Assembly (NCBI GenBank): GCA_022605955.1
Contig: JAKCOZ010000001.1
Coordinates: forward strand, 78,294,520-78,358,519
From: Rallus limicola
Taxonomy: Eukaryota > Chordata > Aves > Gruiformes > Rallidae
Length of the DNA: 64,000 nucleotides
Direction: 5' to 3'
In this document: in pieces, positions 24,501-36,219 of the stretch
How the letters are laid out: the number at the start of each line of letters is the position of its first letter
Numbering within the stretch: position 1 is the first letter of the stretch
Notes under the pieces: generated by a model
What the model saw: the letters and a program-made list of their open reading frames with translations, nothing else
Databases searched by the model: none
What the model was told of the DNA's origin: nothing
Position numbers and translations under genes: made by a program

Positions 24501-24942
24501 AGGAGGTTCCAGGCATGTTCCCTCTTTCCAGGCAAAGGAAAAGGCTGAGAGCCAAAGTGACAGGGTCTGCTCGTGTGTCCTGTTAGGAGGTTTCAGACAA
24601 GCTATGCCTTTCAGGCCTAGCTTCTTTACTTTGGGAGTTATTGCTGGACGTTTAGCATGTTTTGAACTGCAGTCTGCTAGGGCCGAGAAAAGCACCGTAG
24701 GAGGTTCCAGGCATGTTCCCTCTTTCCAGGCAAAGGAAAAGGCTGAGAGCCAAAGTGACAGGGTCTGCTCGTGTGTCCTGTTAGGAGGTTTCAGACAAGC
24801 TATGCCTTTCAGGCCTAGCTTCTTTACTTTGGGAGTTATTGCTGGACGTTTAGCATGTTTTGAACTGCAGTCTGCTAGGGCCGAGAAAAGCACCGTAGGA
24901 GGTTCCAGGCATGTTCCCTCTTTCCAGGCAAAGGAAAAGGCT

Positions 24943-25141
24943 GAGAGCCAAAATTGACATGGTCTGCTCGTGTGTCCTGTTAGGAGGTTTCAGACAAGCT
25001 ATGCCTTTCAGGCCTAGCTTCTTTACTTTGGGAGTTATTGCTGGACGTTTAGCATGTTTTGAACTGCAGTCTGCTAGGGCCGAGAAAAGCACCGTAGGAG
25101 GTTCCAGGCATGTTCCCTCTTTCCAGGCAAAGGAAAAGGCT
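24943..25141 (+). repeat. 199-bp unit with a 1-bp insertion, at the junction of two variant families
   Basis: The start reads GAGAGCCAAAATTGACATGG where the consensus has GAGAGCCAAAGTGACAGGG. That is one extra base plus substitutions, including the GACATGG variant typical of the right-hand part of the window. It separates the left variant family from the right one. Confidence 0.9.
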
Positions 25142-25735
25142 GAGAGCCAAAGTGACAGGGTCTGCTCGTGTGTCCTGTTAGGAGGTTTCAGACGAGCTAT
25201 GCCTTTCAGGCCTAGCTTCTTTACTTTGGGAGTTATTGCTGGACGTTTAGCATGTTTTGAACTGCAGTCTGCTAGGGCCGAGAAAAGCACCGTAGGAGGT
25301 TCCAGGCATGTTCCCTCTTTCCAGGCAAAGGAAAAGGCTGAGAGCCAAAGTGACAGGGGCTGCTCGTGTTTCCTGTTAGGAGGTTTCAGACAAGCTATGC
25401 CTTTCAGGCCTAGCTTCTTTACTTTGGGAGTTATTGCTGGACGTTTAGCATGTTTTGAACTGCAGTCTGCTAGGGCCGAGAAAAGCACCGTAGGAGGTTC
25501 CAGGCATGTTCCCTCTTTCCAGGCAAAGGAAAAGGCTGAGAGCCAAAGTGACAGGGTCTGCTCGTGTGTCCTGTTAGGAGGTTTCAGACGAGCTATGCCT
25601 TTCAGGCCTAGCTTCTTTACTTTGAAAGTTATTGCTGGACGTTTAGCATGTTTTGAACTGCAGTCTGCTAGGGCCGAGAAAAGCACCGTAGGAGGTTCCA
25701 GGCATGTTCCCTCTTTCCAGGCAAAGGAAAAGGCT

Positions 25736-27319
25736 GAGAGCCAAAGTGACAGGGTCTGCTCGTGTGTCCTGTTAGGAGGTTTCAGACGAGCTATGCCTTT
25801 CAGGCCTAGCTTCTTTACTTTGGGAGTTATTGCTGGACGTTTAGCATGTTTTGAACTGCAGTCTGCTAGGGCCGAGAAAAGCACCGTAGGAGGTTCCAGG
25901 CATGTTCCCTCTTTCCAGGCAAAGGAAAAGGCTGAGAGCCAAAGTGACAGGGTCTGCTCGTGTGTCCTGTTAGGAGGTTTCAGACAAGCTATGCCTTTCA
26001 GGCCTAGCTTCTTTACTTTGGGAGTTATTGCTGGACGTTTAGCATGTTTTGAACTGCAGTCTGCTAGGGCCGAGAAAAGCACCGTAGGAGGTTCCAGGCA
26101 TGTTCCCTCTTTCCAGGCAAAGGAAAAGGCTGAGAGCCAAAGTGACAGGGTCTGCTCGTGTGTCCTGTTAGGAGGTTTCAGACGAGCTATGCCTTTCAGG
26201 CCTAGCTTCTTTACTTTGGGAGTTATTGCTGGACGTTTAGCATGTTTTGAACTGCAGTCTGCTAGGGCCGAGAAAAGCACCGTAGGAGGTTCCAGGCATG
26301 TTCCCTCTTTCCAGGCAAAGGAAAAGGCTGAGAGCCAAAGTGACAGGGTCTGCTCGTGTGTCCTGTTAGGAGGTTTCAGACAAGCTATGCCTTTCAGGCC
26401 TAGCTTCTTTACTTTGGGAGTTATTGCTGGACGTTTAGCATGTTTTGAACTGCAGTCTGCTAGGGCCGAGAAAAGCACCGTAGGAGGTTCCAGGCATGTT
26501 CCCTCTTTCCAGGCAAAGGAAAAGGCTGAGAGCCAAAGTGACAGGGTCTGCTCGTGTGTCCTGTTAGGAGGTTTCAGACGAGCTATGCCTTTCAGGCCTA
26601 GCTTCTTTACTTTGGGAGTTATTGCTGGACGTTTAGCATGTTTTGAACTGCAGTCTGCTAGGGCCGAGAAAAGCACCGTAGGAGGTTCCAGGCATGTTCC
26701 CTCTTTCCAGGCAAAGGAAAAGGCTGAGAGCCAAAGTGACAGGGTCTGCTCGTGTGTCCTGTTAGGAGGTTTCAGACAAGCTATGCCTTTCAGGCCTAGC
26801 TTCTTTACTTTGGGAGTTATTGCTGGACGTTTAGCATGTTTTGAACTGCAGTCTGCTAGGGCCGAGAAAAGCACCGTAGGAGGTTCCAGGCATGTTCCCT
26901 CTTTCCAGGCAAAGGAAAAGGCTGAGAGCCAAAGTGACAGGGTCTGCTCGTGTGTCCTGTTAGGAGGTTTCAGACGAGCTATGCCTTTCAGGCCTAGCTT
27001 CTTTACTTTGGGAGTTATTGCTGGACGTTTAGCATGTTTTGAACTGCAGTCTGCTAGGGCCGAGAAAAGCACCGTAGGAGGTTCCAGGCATGTTCCCTCT
27101 TTCCAGGCAAAGGAAAAGGCTGAGAGCCAAAGTGACAGGGTCTGCTCGTGTGTCCTGTTAGGAGGTTTCAGACAAGCTATGCCTTTCGGGCCTAGCTTCT
27201 TTACTTTGGGAGTTATTGCTGGACGTTTAGCATGTTTTGAACTGCAGTCTGCTAGGGCCGAGAAAAGCACCGTAGGAGGTTCCAGGCATGTTCCCTCTTT
27301 CCAGGCAAAGGAAAAGGCT
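25736..27319 (+). repeat. Dimeric (396-bp) HOR, four dimers
   Basis: Eight units alternate strictly G, A, G, A at offset 53 (CAGACGAGC / CAGACAAGC), a 396-bp period over four dimers. The last A unit also has TTTCGGGCC. The alternating state is otherwise identical, so the dimer rests on this one site; it could be a short run of local amplification. Confidence 0.6.
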
Positions 27320-27715
27320 GAGAGCCAAAGTGACAGGGTCTGCTCGTGTGTCCTGTTAGGAGGTTTCAGACAAGCTATGCCTTTCAGGCCTAGCTTCTTT
27401 ACTTTGGGAGTTATTGCTGGACGTTTAGCATGTTTTGAACTGCAGTCTGCTAGGGCCGAGAAAAGCACCGTAGGAGGTTCCAGGCATGTTCCCTCTTTCC
27501 AGGCAAAGGAAAAGGCTGAGAGCCAAAGTGACAGGGTCTGCTCGTGTGTCCTGTTAGGAGGTTTCAGACAAGCTATGCCTTTCAGGCCTAGCTTCTTTAC
27601 TTTGGGAGTTATTGCTGGACGTTTAGCATGTTTTGAACTGCAGTCTGCTAGGGCCGAGAAAAGCACCGTAGGAGGTTCCAGGCATGTTCCCTCTTTCCAG
27701 GCAAAGGAAAAGGCT

Positions 27716-28705
27716 GAGAGCCAAAGTGACAGGGTCTGCTCGTGTGTCCTGTTAGGAGGTTTCAGACGAGCTATGCCTTTCAGGCCTAGCTTCTTTACTT
27801 TGGGAGTTATTGCTGGACGTTTAGCATGTTTTGAACTGCAGTCTGCTAGGGCCGAGAAAAGCACCGTAGGAGGTTCCAGGCATGTTCCCTCTTTCCAGGC
27901 AAAGGAAAAGGCTGAGAGCCAAAGTGACAGGGTCTGCTCGTGTGTCCTGTTAGGAGGTTTCAGACAAGCTATGCCTTTCGGGCCTAGCTTCTTTACTTTG
28001 GGAGTTATTGCTGGACGTTTAGCATGTTTTGAACTGCAGTCTGCTAGGGCCGAGAAAAGCACCGTAGGAGGTTCCAGGCATGTTCCCTCTTTCCAGGCAA
28101 AGGAAAAGGCTGAGAGCCAAAGTGACAGGGTCTGCTCGTGTGTCCTGTTAGGAGGTTTCAGACAAGCTATGCCTTTCAGGCCTAGCTTCTTTACTTTGGG
28201 AGTTATTGCTGGACGTTTAGCATGTTTTGAACTGCAGTCTGCTAGGGCCGAGAAAAGCACCGTAGGAGGTTCCAGGCATGTTCCCTCTTTCCAGGCAAAG
28301 GAAAAGGCTGAGAGCCAAAGTGACAGGGTCTGCTCGTGTGTCCTGTTAGGAGGTTTCAGACAAGCTATGCCTTTCAGGCCTAGCTTCTTTACTTTGGAAG
28401 TTATTGCTGGACGTTTAGCATGTTTTGAACTGCTGTCTGCTAGGGCCGAGAAAAGCACCGTAGGAGGTTCCAGGCATGTTCCCTCTTTCCAGGCAAAGGA
28501 AAAGGCTGAGAGCCAAAGTGACAGGGTCTGCTCGTGTGTCCTGTTAGGAGGTTTCAGACGAGCTATGCCTTTCAGGCCTAGCTTCTTTACTTTGGGAGTT
28601 ATTGCTGGACGTTTAGCATGTTTTGAACTGCAGTCTGCTAGGGCCGAGAAAAGCACCGTAGGAGGTTCCAGGCATGTTCCCTCTTTCCAGGCAAAGGAAA
28701 AGGCT
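27716..28705 (+). repeat. Five-unit segment, first copy (8-unit spacing)
   Basis: The order is G at 53; TTTCGGGCC (27914); plain; TTTGGAAGTT with GAACTGCTGTC (28310); G at 53. The same five-unit order recurs at 29300-30289, 1584 bp (8 units) later. Confidence 0.75.
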
Positions 28706-29299
28706 GAGAGCCAAAGTGACAGGGTCTGCTCGTGTGTCCTGTTAGGAGGTTTCAGACAAGCTATGCCTTTCAGGCCTAGCTTCTTTACTTTGGGAGTTAT
28801 TGCTGGACGTTTAGCATGTTTTGAACTGCAGTCTGCTAGGGCCGAGAAAAGCACCGTAGGAGGTTCCAGGCATGTTCCCTCTTTCCAGGCAAAGGAAAAG
28901 GCTGAGAGCCAAAGTGACAGGGTCTGCTCGTGTGTCCTGTTAGGAGGTTTCAGACGAGCTATGCCTTTCAGGCCTAGCTTCTTTACTTTGGGAGTTATTG
29001 CTGGACGTTTAGCATGTTTTGAACTGCAGTCTGCTAGGGCCGAGAAAAGCACCGTAGGAGGTTCCAGGCATGTTCCCTCTTTCCAGGCAAAGGAAAAGGC
29101 TGAGAGTCAAAGTGACAGGGTCTGCTCGTGTGTCCTGTTAGGAGGTTTCAGACAAGCTATGCCTTTCAGGCCTAGCTTCTTTACTTTGGGAGTTATTGCT
29201 GGACGTTTAGCATGTTTTGAACTGCAGTCTGCTAGGGCCGAGAAAAGCACCGTAGGAGGTTCCAGGCATGTTCCCTCTTTCCAGGCAAAGGAAAAGGCT

Positions 29300-30289
29300 G
29301 AGAGCCAAAGTGACAGGGTCTGCTCGTGTGTCCTGTTAGGAGGTTTCAGACGAGCTATGCCTTTCAGGCCTAGCTTCTTTACTTTGGGAGTTATTGCTGG
29401 ACGTTTAGCATGTTTTGAACTGCAGTCTGCTAGGGCCGAGAAAAGCACCGTAGGAGGTTCCAGGCATGTTCCCTCTTTCCAGGCAAAGGAAAAGGCTGAG
29501 AGCCAAAGTGACAGGGTCTGCTCGTGTGTCCTGTTAGGAGGTTTCAGACAAGCTATGCCTTTCGGGCCTAGCTTCTTTACTTTGGGAGTTATTGCTGGAC
29601 GTTTAGCATGTTTTGAACTGCAGTCTGCTAGGGCCGAGAAAAGCACCGTAGGAGGTTCCAGGCATGTTCCCTCTTTCCAGGCAAAGGAAAAGGCTGAGAG
29701 CCAAAGTGACAGGGTCTGCTCGTGTGTCCTGTTAGGAGGTTTCAGACAAGCTATGCCTTTCAGGCCTAGCTTCTTTACTTTGGGAGTTATTGCTGGACGT
29801 TTAGCATGTTTTGAACTGCAGTCTGCTAGGGCCGAGAAAAGCACCGTAGGAGGTTCCAGGCATGTTCCCTCTTTCCAGGCAAAGGAAAAGGCTGAGAGCC
29901 AAAGTGACAGGGTCTGCTCGTGTGTCCTGTTAGGAGGTTTCAGACAAGCTATGCCTTTCAGGCCTAGCTTCTTTACTTTGGAAGTTATTGCTGGACGTTT
30001 AGCATGTTTTGAACTGCTGTCTGCTAGGGCCGAGAAAAGCACCGTAGGAGGTTCCAGGCATGTTCCCTCTTTCCAGGCAAAGGAAAAGGCTGAGAGCCAA
30101 AGTGACAGGGTCTGCTCGTGTGTCCTGTTAGGAGGTTTCAGACGAGCTATGCCTTTCAGGCCTAGCTTCTTTACTTTGGGAGTTATTGCTGGACGTTTAG
30201 CATGTTTTGAACTGCAGTCTGCTAGGGCCGAGAAAAGCACCGTAGGAGGTTCCAGGCATGTTCCCTCTTTCCAGGCAAAGGAAAAGGCT
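29300..30289 (+). repeat. Five-unit segment, second copy (8-unit spacing)
   Basis: It matches 27716-28705 unit for unit, with TTTCGGGCC in the unit at 29498 and the linked TTTGGAAGTT/GAACTGCTGTC pair in the unit at 29894. Confidence 0.75.
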
Positions 30290-32071
30290 GAGAGCCAAAG
30301 TGACAGGGTCTGCTCGTGTGTCCTGTTAGGAGGTTTCAGACGAGCTATGCCTTTCAGGCCTAGCTTCTTTACTTTGGGAGTTATTGCTGGACGTTTAGCA
30401 TGTTTTGAACTGCAGTCTGCTAGGGCCGAGAAAAGCACCGTAGGAGGTTCCAGGCATGTTCCCTCTTTCCAGGCAAAGGAAAAGGCTGAGAGCCAAAGTG
30501 ACAGGGTCTGCTCGTGTGTCCTGTTAGGAGGTTTCAGACGAGCTATGCCTTTCAGGCCTAGCTTCTTTACTTTGGGAGTTATTGCTGGACGTTTAGCATG
30601 TTTTGAACTGCAGTCTGCTAGGGCCGAGAAAAGCACCGTAGGAGGTTCCAGGCATGTTCCCTCTTTCCAGGCAAAGGAAAAGGCTGAGAGCCAAAGTGAC
30701 AGGGTCTGCTCGTGTGTCCTGTTAGGAGGTTTCAGACGAGCTATGCCTTTCAGGCCTAGCTTCTTTACTTTGGGAGTTATTGCTGGACGTTTAGCATGTT
30801 TTGAACTGCAGTCTGCTAGGGCCGAGAAAAGCACCGTAGGAGGTTCCAGGCATGTTCCCTCTTTCCAGGCAAAGGAAAAGGCTGAGAGCCAAAGTGACAG
30901 GGTCTGCTCGTGTGTCCTGTTAGGAGGTTTCAGACAAGCTATGCCTTTCAGGCCTAGCTTCTTTACTTTGGGAGTTATTGCTGGACGTTTAGCATGTTTT
31001 GAACTGCAGTCTGCTAGGGCCGAGAAAAGCACCGTAGGAGGTTCCAGGCATGTTCCCTCTTTCCAGGCAAAGGAAAAGGCTGAGAGCCAAAGTGACAGGG
31101 TCTGCTCGTGTGTCCTGTTAGGAGGTTTCAGACGAGCTATGCCTTTCAGGCCTAGCTTCTTTACTTTGGAAGTTATTGCTGGACGTTTAGCATGTTTTGA
31201 ACTGCTGTCTGCTAGGGCCGAGAAAAGTACCGTAGGAGGTTCCAGGCATGTTCCCTCTTTCCAGGCAAAGGAAAAGGCTGAGAGCCAAAGTGACAGGGTC
31301 TGTTCGTGTGTCCTGTTAGGAGGTTTCAGACGAGCTATGCCTTTCAGGCCTAGCTTCTTTACTTTGGGAGTTATTGCTGGACGTTTAGCATGTTTTGAAC
31401 TGCAGTCTGCTAGGGCCGAGAAAAGCACCGTAGGAGGTTCCAGGCATGTTCCCTCTTTCCAGGCAAAGGAAAAGGCTGAGAGCCAAAGTGACATGGTCTG
31501 CTCGTGTGTCCTGTTAGGAGGTTTCAGACAAGCTATGCGTTTCAGGCCTAGCTTCTTTACTTTGGGAGTTATTGCTGGACGTTTAGCATGTTTTGAACTG
31601 CAGTCTGCTAGGGCCGAGAAAAGCACCGTAGGAGGTTCCAGGCATGTTCCCTCTTTCCAGGCAAAGGAAAAGGCTGAGAGCCAAAGTGACAGGGTCTGCT
31701 CGTGTGTCCTGTTAGGAGGTTTCAGACGAGCTATGCCTTTCAGGCCTAGCTTCTTTACTTTGGGAGTTATTGCTGGACGTTTAGCATGTTTTGAACTGCA
31801 GTCTGCTAGGGCCGAGAAAAGCACCGTAGGAGGTTCCAGGCATGTTCCCTCTTTCCAGGCAAAGGAAAAGGCTGAGAGCCAAAGTGACAGGGTCTGCTCG
31901 TGTGTCCTGTTAGGAGGTTTCAGACGAGCTATGCCTTTCAGGCCTAGCTTCTTTACTTTGGGAGTTATTGCTGGACGTTTAGCATGTTTTGAACTGCAGT
32001 CTGCTAGGGCCGAGAAAAGCACCGTAGGAGGTTCCAGGCATGTTCCCTCTTTCCAGGCAAAGGAAAAGGCT

Positions 32072-33452
32072 GAGAGCCAAAGTGACAGGGTCTGCTCGTG
32101 TGTCCTGTTAGGAGGTTTCAGACAAGCTATGCCTTTCAGGCCTAGCTTCTTTACTTTGGGAGTTATTGCTGGACGTTTAGCATGTTTTGAACTGCAGTCT
32201 GCTAGGGCCGAGAAAAGCACCGTAGGAGGTTCCAGGCATGTTCCCTCTTTCCAGGCAAAGGAAAAGGCTGAGAGCCAAAGTGACAGGGTCTGCTCGTGTG
32301 TCCTGTTAGGAGGTTTCAGACAAGCTATGCCTTTCAGGCCTAGCTTCTTTACTTTGGGAGTTATTGCTGGACGTTTAGCATGTTTTGAACTGCAGTCTGC
32401 TAGGGCCGAGAAAAGCACCGTAGGAGGTTCCAGGCATGTTCCCTCTTTCCAGGCAAAGGAAAAGGCTGAGAGCCAAAGTGACAGGGTCTGCTCGTGTGTC
32501 CTGTTAGGAGGTTTCAGACGAGCTATGCCTTTCAGGCCTAGCTTCTTTACTTTGGAAGTTATTGCTGGACGTTTAGCATGTTTTGAACTGCTGTCTGCTA
32601 GGGCCGAGAAAAGCACCGTAGGAGGTTCCAGGCATGTTCCCTCTTTCCAGGCAAAGGAAAAGGCTGACAGCCAAAGTGACAGGGTCTGCTCGTGTGTCCT
32701 GTTAGGAGGTTTCAGACGAGCTATGCCTTTCAGGCCTAGCTTCTTTACTTTGGGAGTTATTGCTGGACGTTTAGCATGTTTTGAACTGCAGTCTGCTAGG
32801 GCCGAGAAAAGCACCGTAGGAGGTTCCAGGCATGTTCCCTCTTTCCAGGCAAAGGAAAAGGCTGAGAGCCAAAGTGACAGGGTCTGCTCGTGTGTCCTGT
32901 TAGGAGGTTTCAGACAAGCTATGCCTTTCAGGCCTAGCTTCTTTACTTTGGGAGTTATTGCTGGACGTTTAGCATGTTTTGAACTGCAGTCTGCTAGGGC
33001 CGAGAAAAGCACCGTAGGAGGTTCCAGGCATGTTCCCTCTTTCCAGGCAAAGGAAAAGGCTGAGAGCCAAAGTGACAGGGTCTGCTCGTGTGTCCTGTCA
33101 GGAGGTTTCAGACAAGCTATGCCTTTCAGGCCTAGCTTCTTTACTTTGGGAGTTATTGCTGGACGTTTAGCATGTTTTGAACTGCAGTCTGCTAGGGCCG
33201 AGAAAAGCACCGTAGGAGGTTCCAGGCATGTTCCCTCTTTCCAGGCAAAGGAAAAGGCTGAGAGCCAAAGTGACAGGCTCTGCTCGTGTGTCCTGTTAGG
33301 AGGTTTCAGACAAGCTATGCCTTTCAGGCCTAGCTTCTTTGGGAGTTATTGCTGGACGTTTAGCATGTTTTGAACTGCAGTCTGCTAGGGCCGAGAAAAG
33401 CACCGTAGGAGGTTCCAGGCATGTTCCCTCTTTCCAGGCAAAGGAAAAGGCT
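32072..33452 (+). repeat. 14-unit HOR, partial first copy (last seven units)
   Basis: The order is: two plain units; TTTGGAAGTT with GAACTGCTGTC; GACAGCC start; plain; CTGTCAGG; and the deleted unit with GACAGGCTC. This is the same as the last seven units of 33453-36219. Upstream units do not match the full block. Confidence 0.8.
33260..33452 (+). repeat. 193-bp unit with the 5-bp deletion (2 of 10)
   Basis: Same CTTT-to-CTTT deletion as unit 1. It also carries GACAGGCTC (G to C) near offset 19. It is followed by a GAGAGTC unit and then a CTGTCAGG unit. It ends a 14-unit higher-order block. Confidence 0.95.
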
Positions 33453-36219
33453 GAGAGTCAAAGTGACAGGGTCTGCTCGTGTGTCCTGTTAGGAGGTTTC
33501 AGACAAGCTATGCCTTTCAGGCCTAGCTTCTTTACTTTGGGAGTTATTGCTGGACGTTTAGCATGTTTTGAACTGCAGTCTGCTAGGGCCGAGAAAAGCA
33601 CCGTAGGAGGTTCCAGGCATGTTCCCTCTTTCCAGGCAAAGGAAAAGGCTGAGAGCCAAAGTGACAGGGTCTGCTCGTGTGTCCTGTCAGGAGGTTTCAG
33701 ACAAGCTATGCCTTTCAGGCCTAGCTTCTTTACTTTGGGAGTTATTGCTGGACGTTTAGCATGTTTTGAACTGCAGTCTGCTAGGGCCGAGAAAAGCACC
33801 GTAGGAGGTTCCAGGCATGTTCCCTCTTTCCAGGCAAAGGAAAAGGCTGAGAGCCAAAGTGACAGGGTCTGCTCGTGTGTCCTGTTAGGAGGTTTCAGAC
33901 AAGCTATGCCTTTCAGGCCTAGCTTCTTTACTTTGGGAGTTATTGCTGGACGTTTAGCATGTTTTGAACTGCAGTCTGCTAGGGCCGAGAAAAGCACCGT
34001 AGGAGGTTCCAGGCATGTTCCCTCTTTCCAGGCAAAGGAAAAGGCTGAGAGCCAAAGTGACATGGTCTGCTCGTGTGTCCTGTTAGGAGGTTTCAGACAA
34101 GCTATGCCTTTCAGGCCTAGCTTCTTTACTTTGGGAGTTATTGCTGGACGTTTAGCATGTTTTGAACTGCAGTCTGCTAGGGCCGAGAAAAGCACCGTAG
34201 GAGGTTCCAGGCATGTTCCCTCTTTCCAGGCAAAGGAAAAGGCTGATAGTCAAAGTGACAGGGTCTGCTCGTGTGTCCTGTTAGGAGGTTTCAGACAAGC
34301 TATGCCTTTCAGGCCTAGCTTCTTTACTTTGGGAGTTATTGCTGGACGTTTAGCATGTTTTGAACTGCAGTCTGCTAGGGCCGAGAAAAGCACCGTAGGA
34401 GGTTCCAGGCATGTTCCCTCTTTCCAGGCAAAGGAAAAGGCTGAGAGCCAAAGTGACAGGGTCTGCTCGTGTGTCCTGTTAGGAGGTTTCAGACAAGCTA
34501 TGCCTTTCAGGCCTAGCTTCTTTACTTTGGGAGTTATTGCTGGACGTTTAGCATGTTTTGAACTGCAGTCTGCTAGGGCCGAGAAAAGCACCGTAGGAGG
34601 TTCCAGGCATGTTCCCTCTTTCCAGGCAAAGGAAAAGGCTGAGAGCCAAAGTGACAGGGTCTGCTCGTGTGTCCTGTTAGGAGGTTTCAGACGAGCTATG
34701 CCTTTCAGGCCTAGCTTCTTTACTTTGGGAGTTATTGCTGGACGTTTAGCATGTTTTGAACTGCAGTCTGCTAGGGCCGAGAAAAGCACCGTAGGAGGTT
34801 CCAGGCATGTTCCCTCTTTCCAGGCAAAGGAAAAGGCTGAGAGCCAAAGTGACAGGGTCTGCTCGTGTGTCCTGTTAGGAGGTTTCAGACAAGCTATGCC
34901 TTTCAGGCCTAGCTTCTTTACTTTGGGAGTTATTGCTGGACGTTTAGCATGTTTTGAACTGCAGTCTGCTAGGGCCGAGAAAAGCACCGTAGGAGGTTCC
35001 AGGCATGTTCCCTCTTTCCAGGCAAAGGAAAAGGCTGAGAGCCAAAGTGACAGGGTCTGCTCGTGTGTCCTGTTAGGAGGTTTCAGACAAGCTATGCCTT
35101 TCAGGCCTAGCTTCTTTACTTTGGGAGTTATTGCTGGACGTTTAGCATGTTTTGAACTGCAGTCTGCTAGGGCCGAGAAAAGCACCGTAGGAGGTTCCAG
35201 GCATGTTCCCTCTTTCCAGGCAAAGGAAAAGGCTGAGAGCCAAAGTGACAGGGTCTGCTCGTGTGTCCTGTTAGGAGGTTTCAGACGAGCTATGCCTTTC
35301 AGGCCTAGCTTCTTTACTTTGGAAGTTATTGCTGGACGTTTAGCATGTTTTGAACTGCTGTCTGCTAGGGCCGAGAAAAGCACCGTAGGAGGTTCCAGGC
35401 ATGTTCCCTCTTTCCAGGCAAAGGAAAAGGCTGACAGCCAAAGTGACAGGGTCTGCTCGTGTGTCCTGTTAGGAGGTTTCAGACGAGCTATGCCTTTCAG
35501 GCCTAGCTTCTTTACTTTGGGAGTTATTGCTGGACGTTTAGCATGTTTTGAACTGCAGTCTGCTAGGGCCGAGAAAAGCACCGTAGGAGGTTCCAGGCAT
35601 GTTCCCTCTTTCCAGGCAAAGGAAAAGGCTGAGAGCCAAAGTGACAGGGTCTGCTCGTGTGTCCTGTTAGGAGGTTTCAGACAAGCTATGCCTTTCAGGC
35701 CTAGCTTCTTTACTTTGGGAGTTATTGCTGGACGTTTAGCATGTTTTGAACTGCAGTCTGCTAGGGCCGAGAAAAGCACCGTAGGAGGTTCCAGGCATGT
35801 TCCCTCTTTCCAGGCAAAGGAAAAGGCTGAGAGCCAAAGTGACAGGGTCTGCTCGTGTGTCCTGTCAGGAGGTTTCAGACAAGCTATGCCTTTCAGGCCT
35901 AGCTTCTTTACTTTGGGAGTTATTGCTGGACGTTTAGCATGTTTTGAACTGCAGTCTGCTAGGGCCGAGAAAAGCACCGTAGGAGGTTCCAGGCATGTTC
36001 CCTCTTTCCAGGCAAAGGAAAAGGCTGAGAGCCAAAGTGACAGGCTCTGCTCGTGTGTCCTGTTAGGAGGTTTCAGACAAGCTATGCCTTTCAGGCCTAG
36101 CTTCTTTGGGAGTTATTGCTGGACGTTTAGCATGTTTTGAACTGCAGTCTGCTAGGGCCGAGAAAAGCACCGTAGGAGGTTCCAGGCATGTTCCCTCTTT
36201 CCAGGCAAAGGAAAAGGCT
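33453..36219 (+). repeat. 14-unit HOR, complete copy (2767 bp)
   Basis: The order is: GAGAGTC; CTGTCAGG; plain; GACATGG; GATAGTC; A; G; A; A; TTTGGAAGTT with GAACTGCTGTC; GACAGCC; A; CTGTCAGG; deleted unit with GACAGGCTC. Its end repeats 32072-33452 and its start repeats in 36220-37012, so it is one full period. Confidence 0.85.
36027..36219 (+). repeat. 193-bp unit with the 5-bp deletion (3 of 10)
   Basis: Same deletion and same GACAGGCTC variant as the unit 2767 bp upstream (14 x 198 - 5). It is again followed by GAGAGTC and CTGTCAGG units. It marks the end of the next 14-unit block. Confidence 0.95.
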
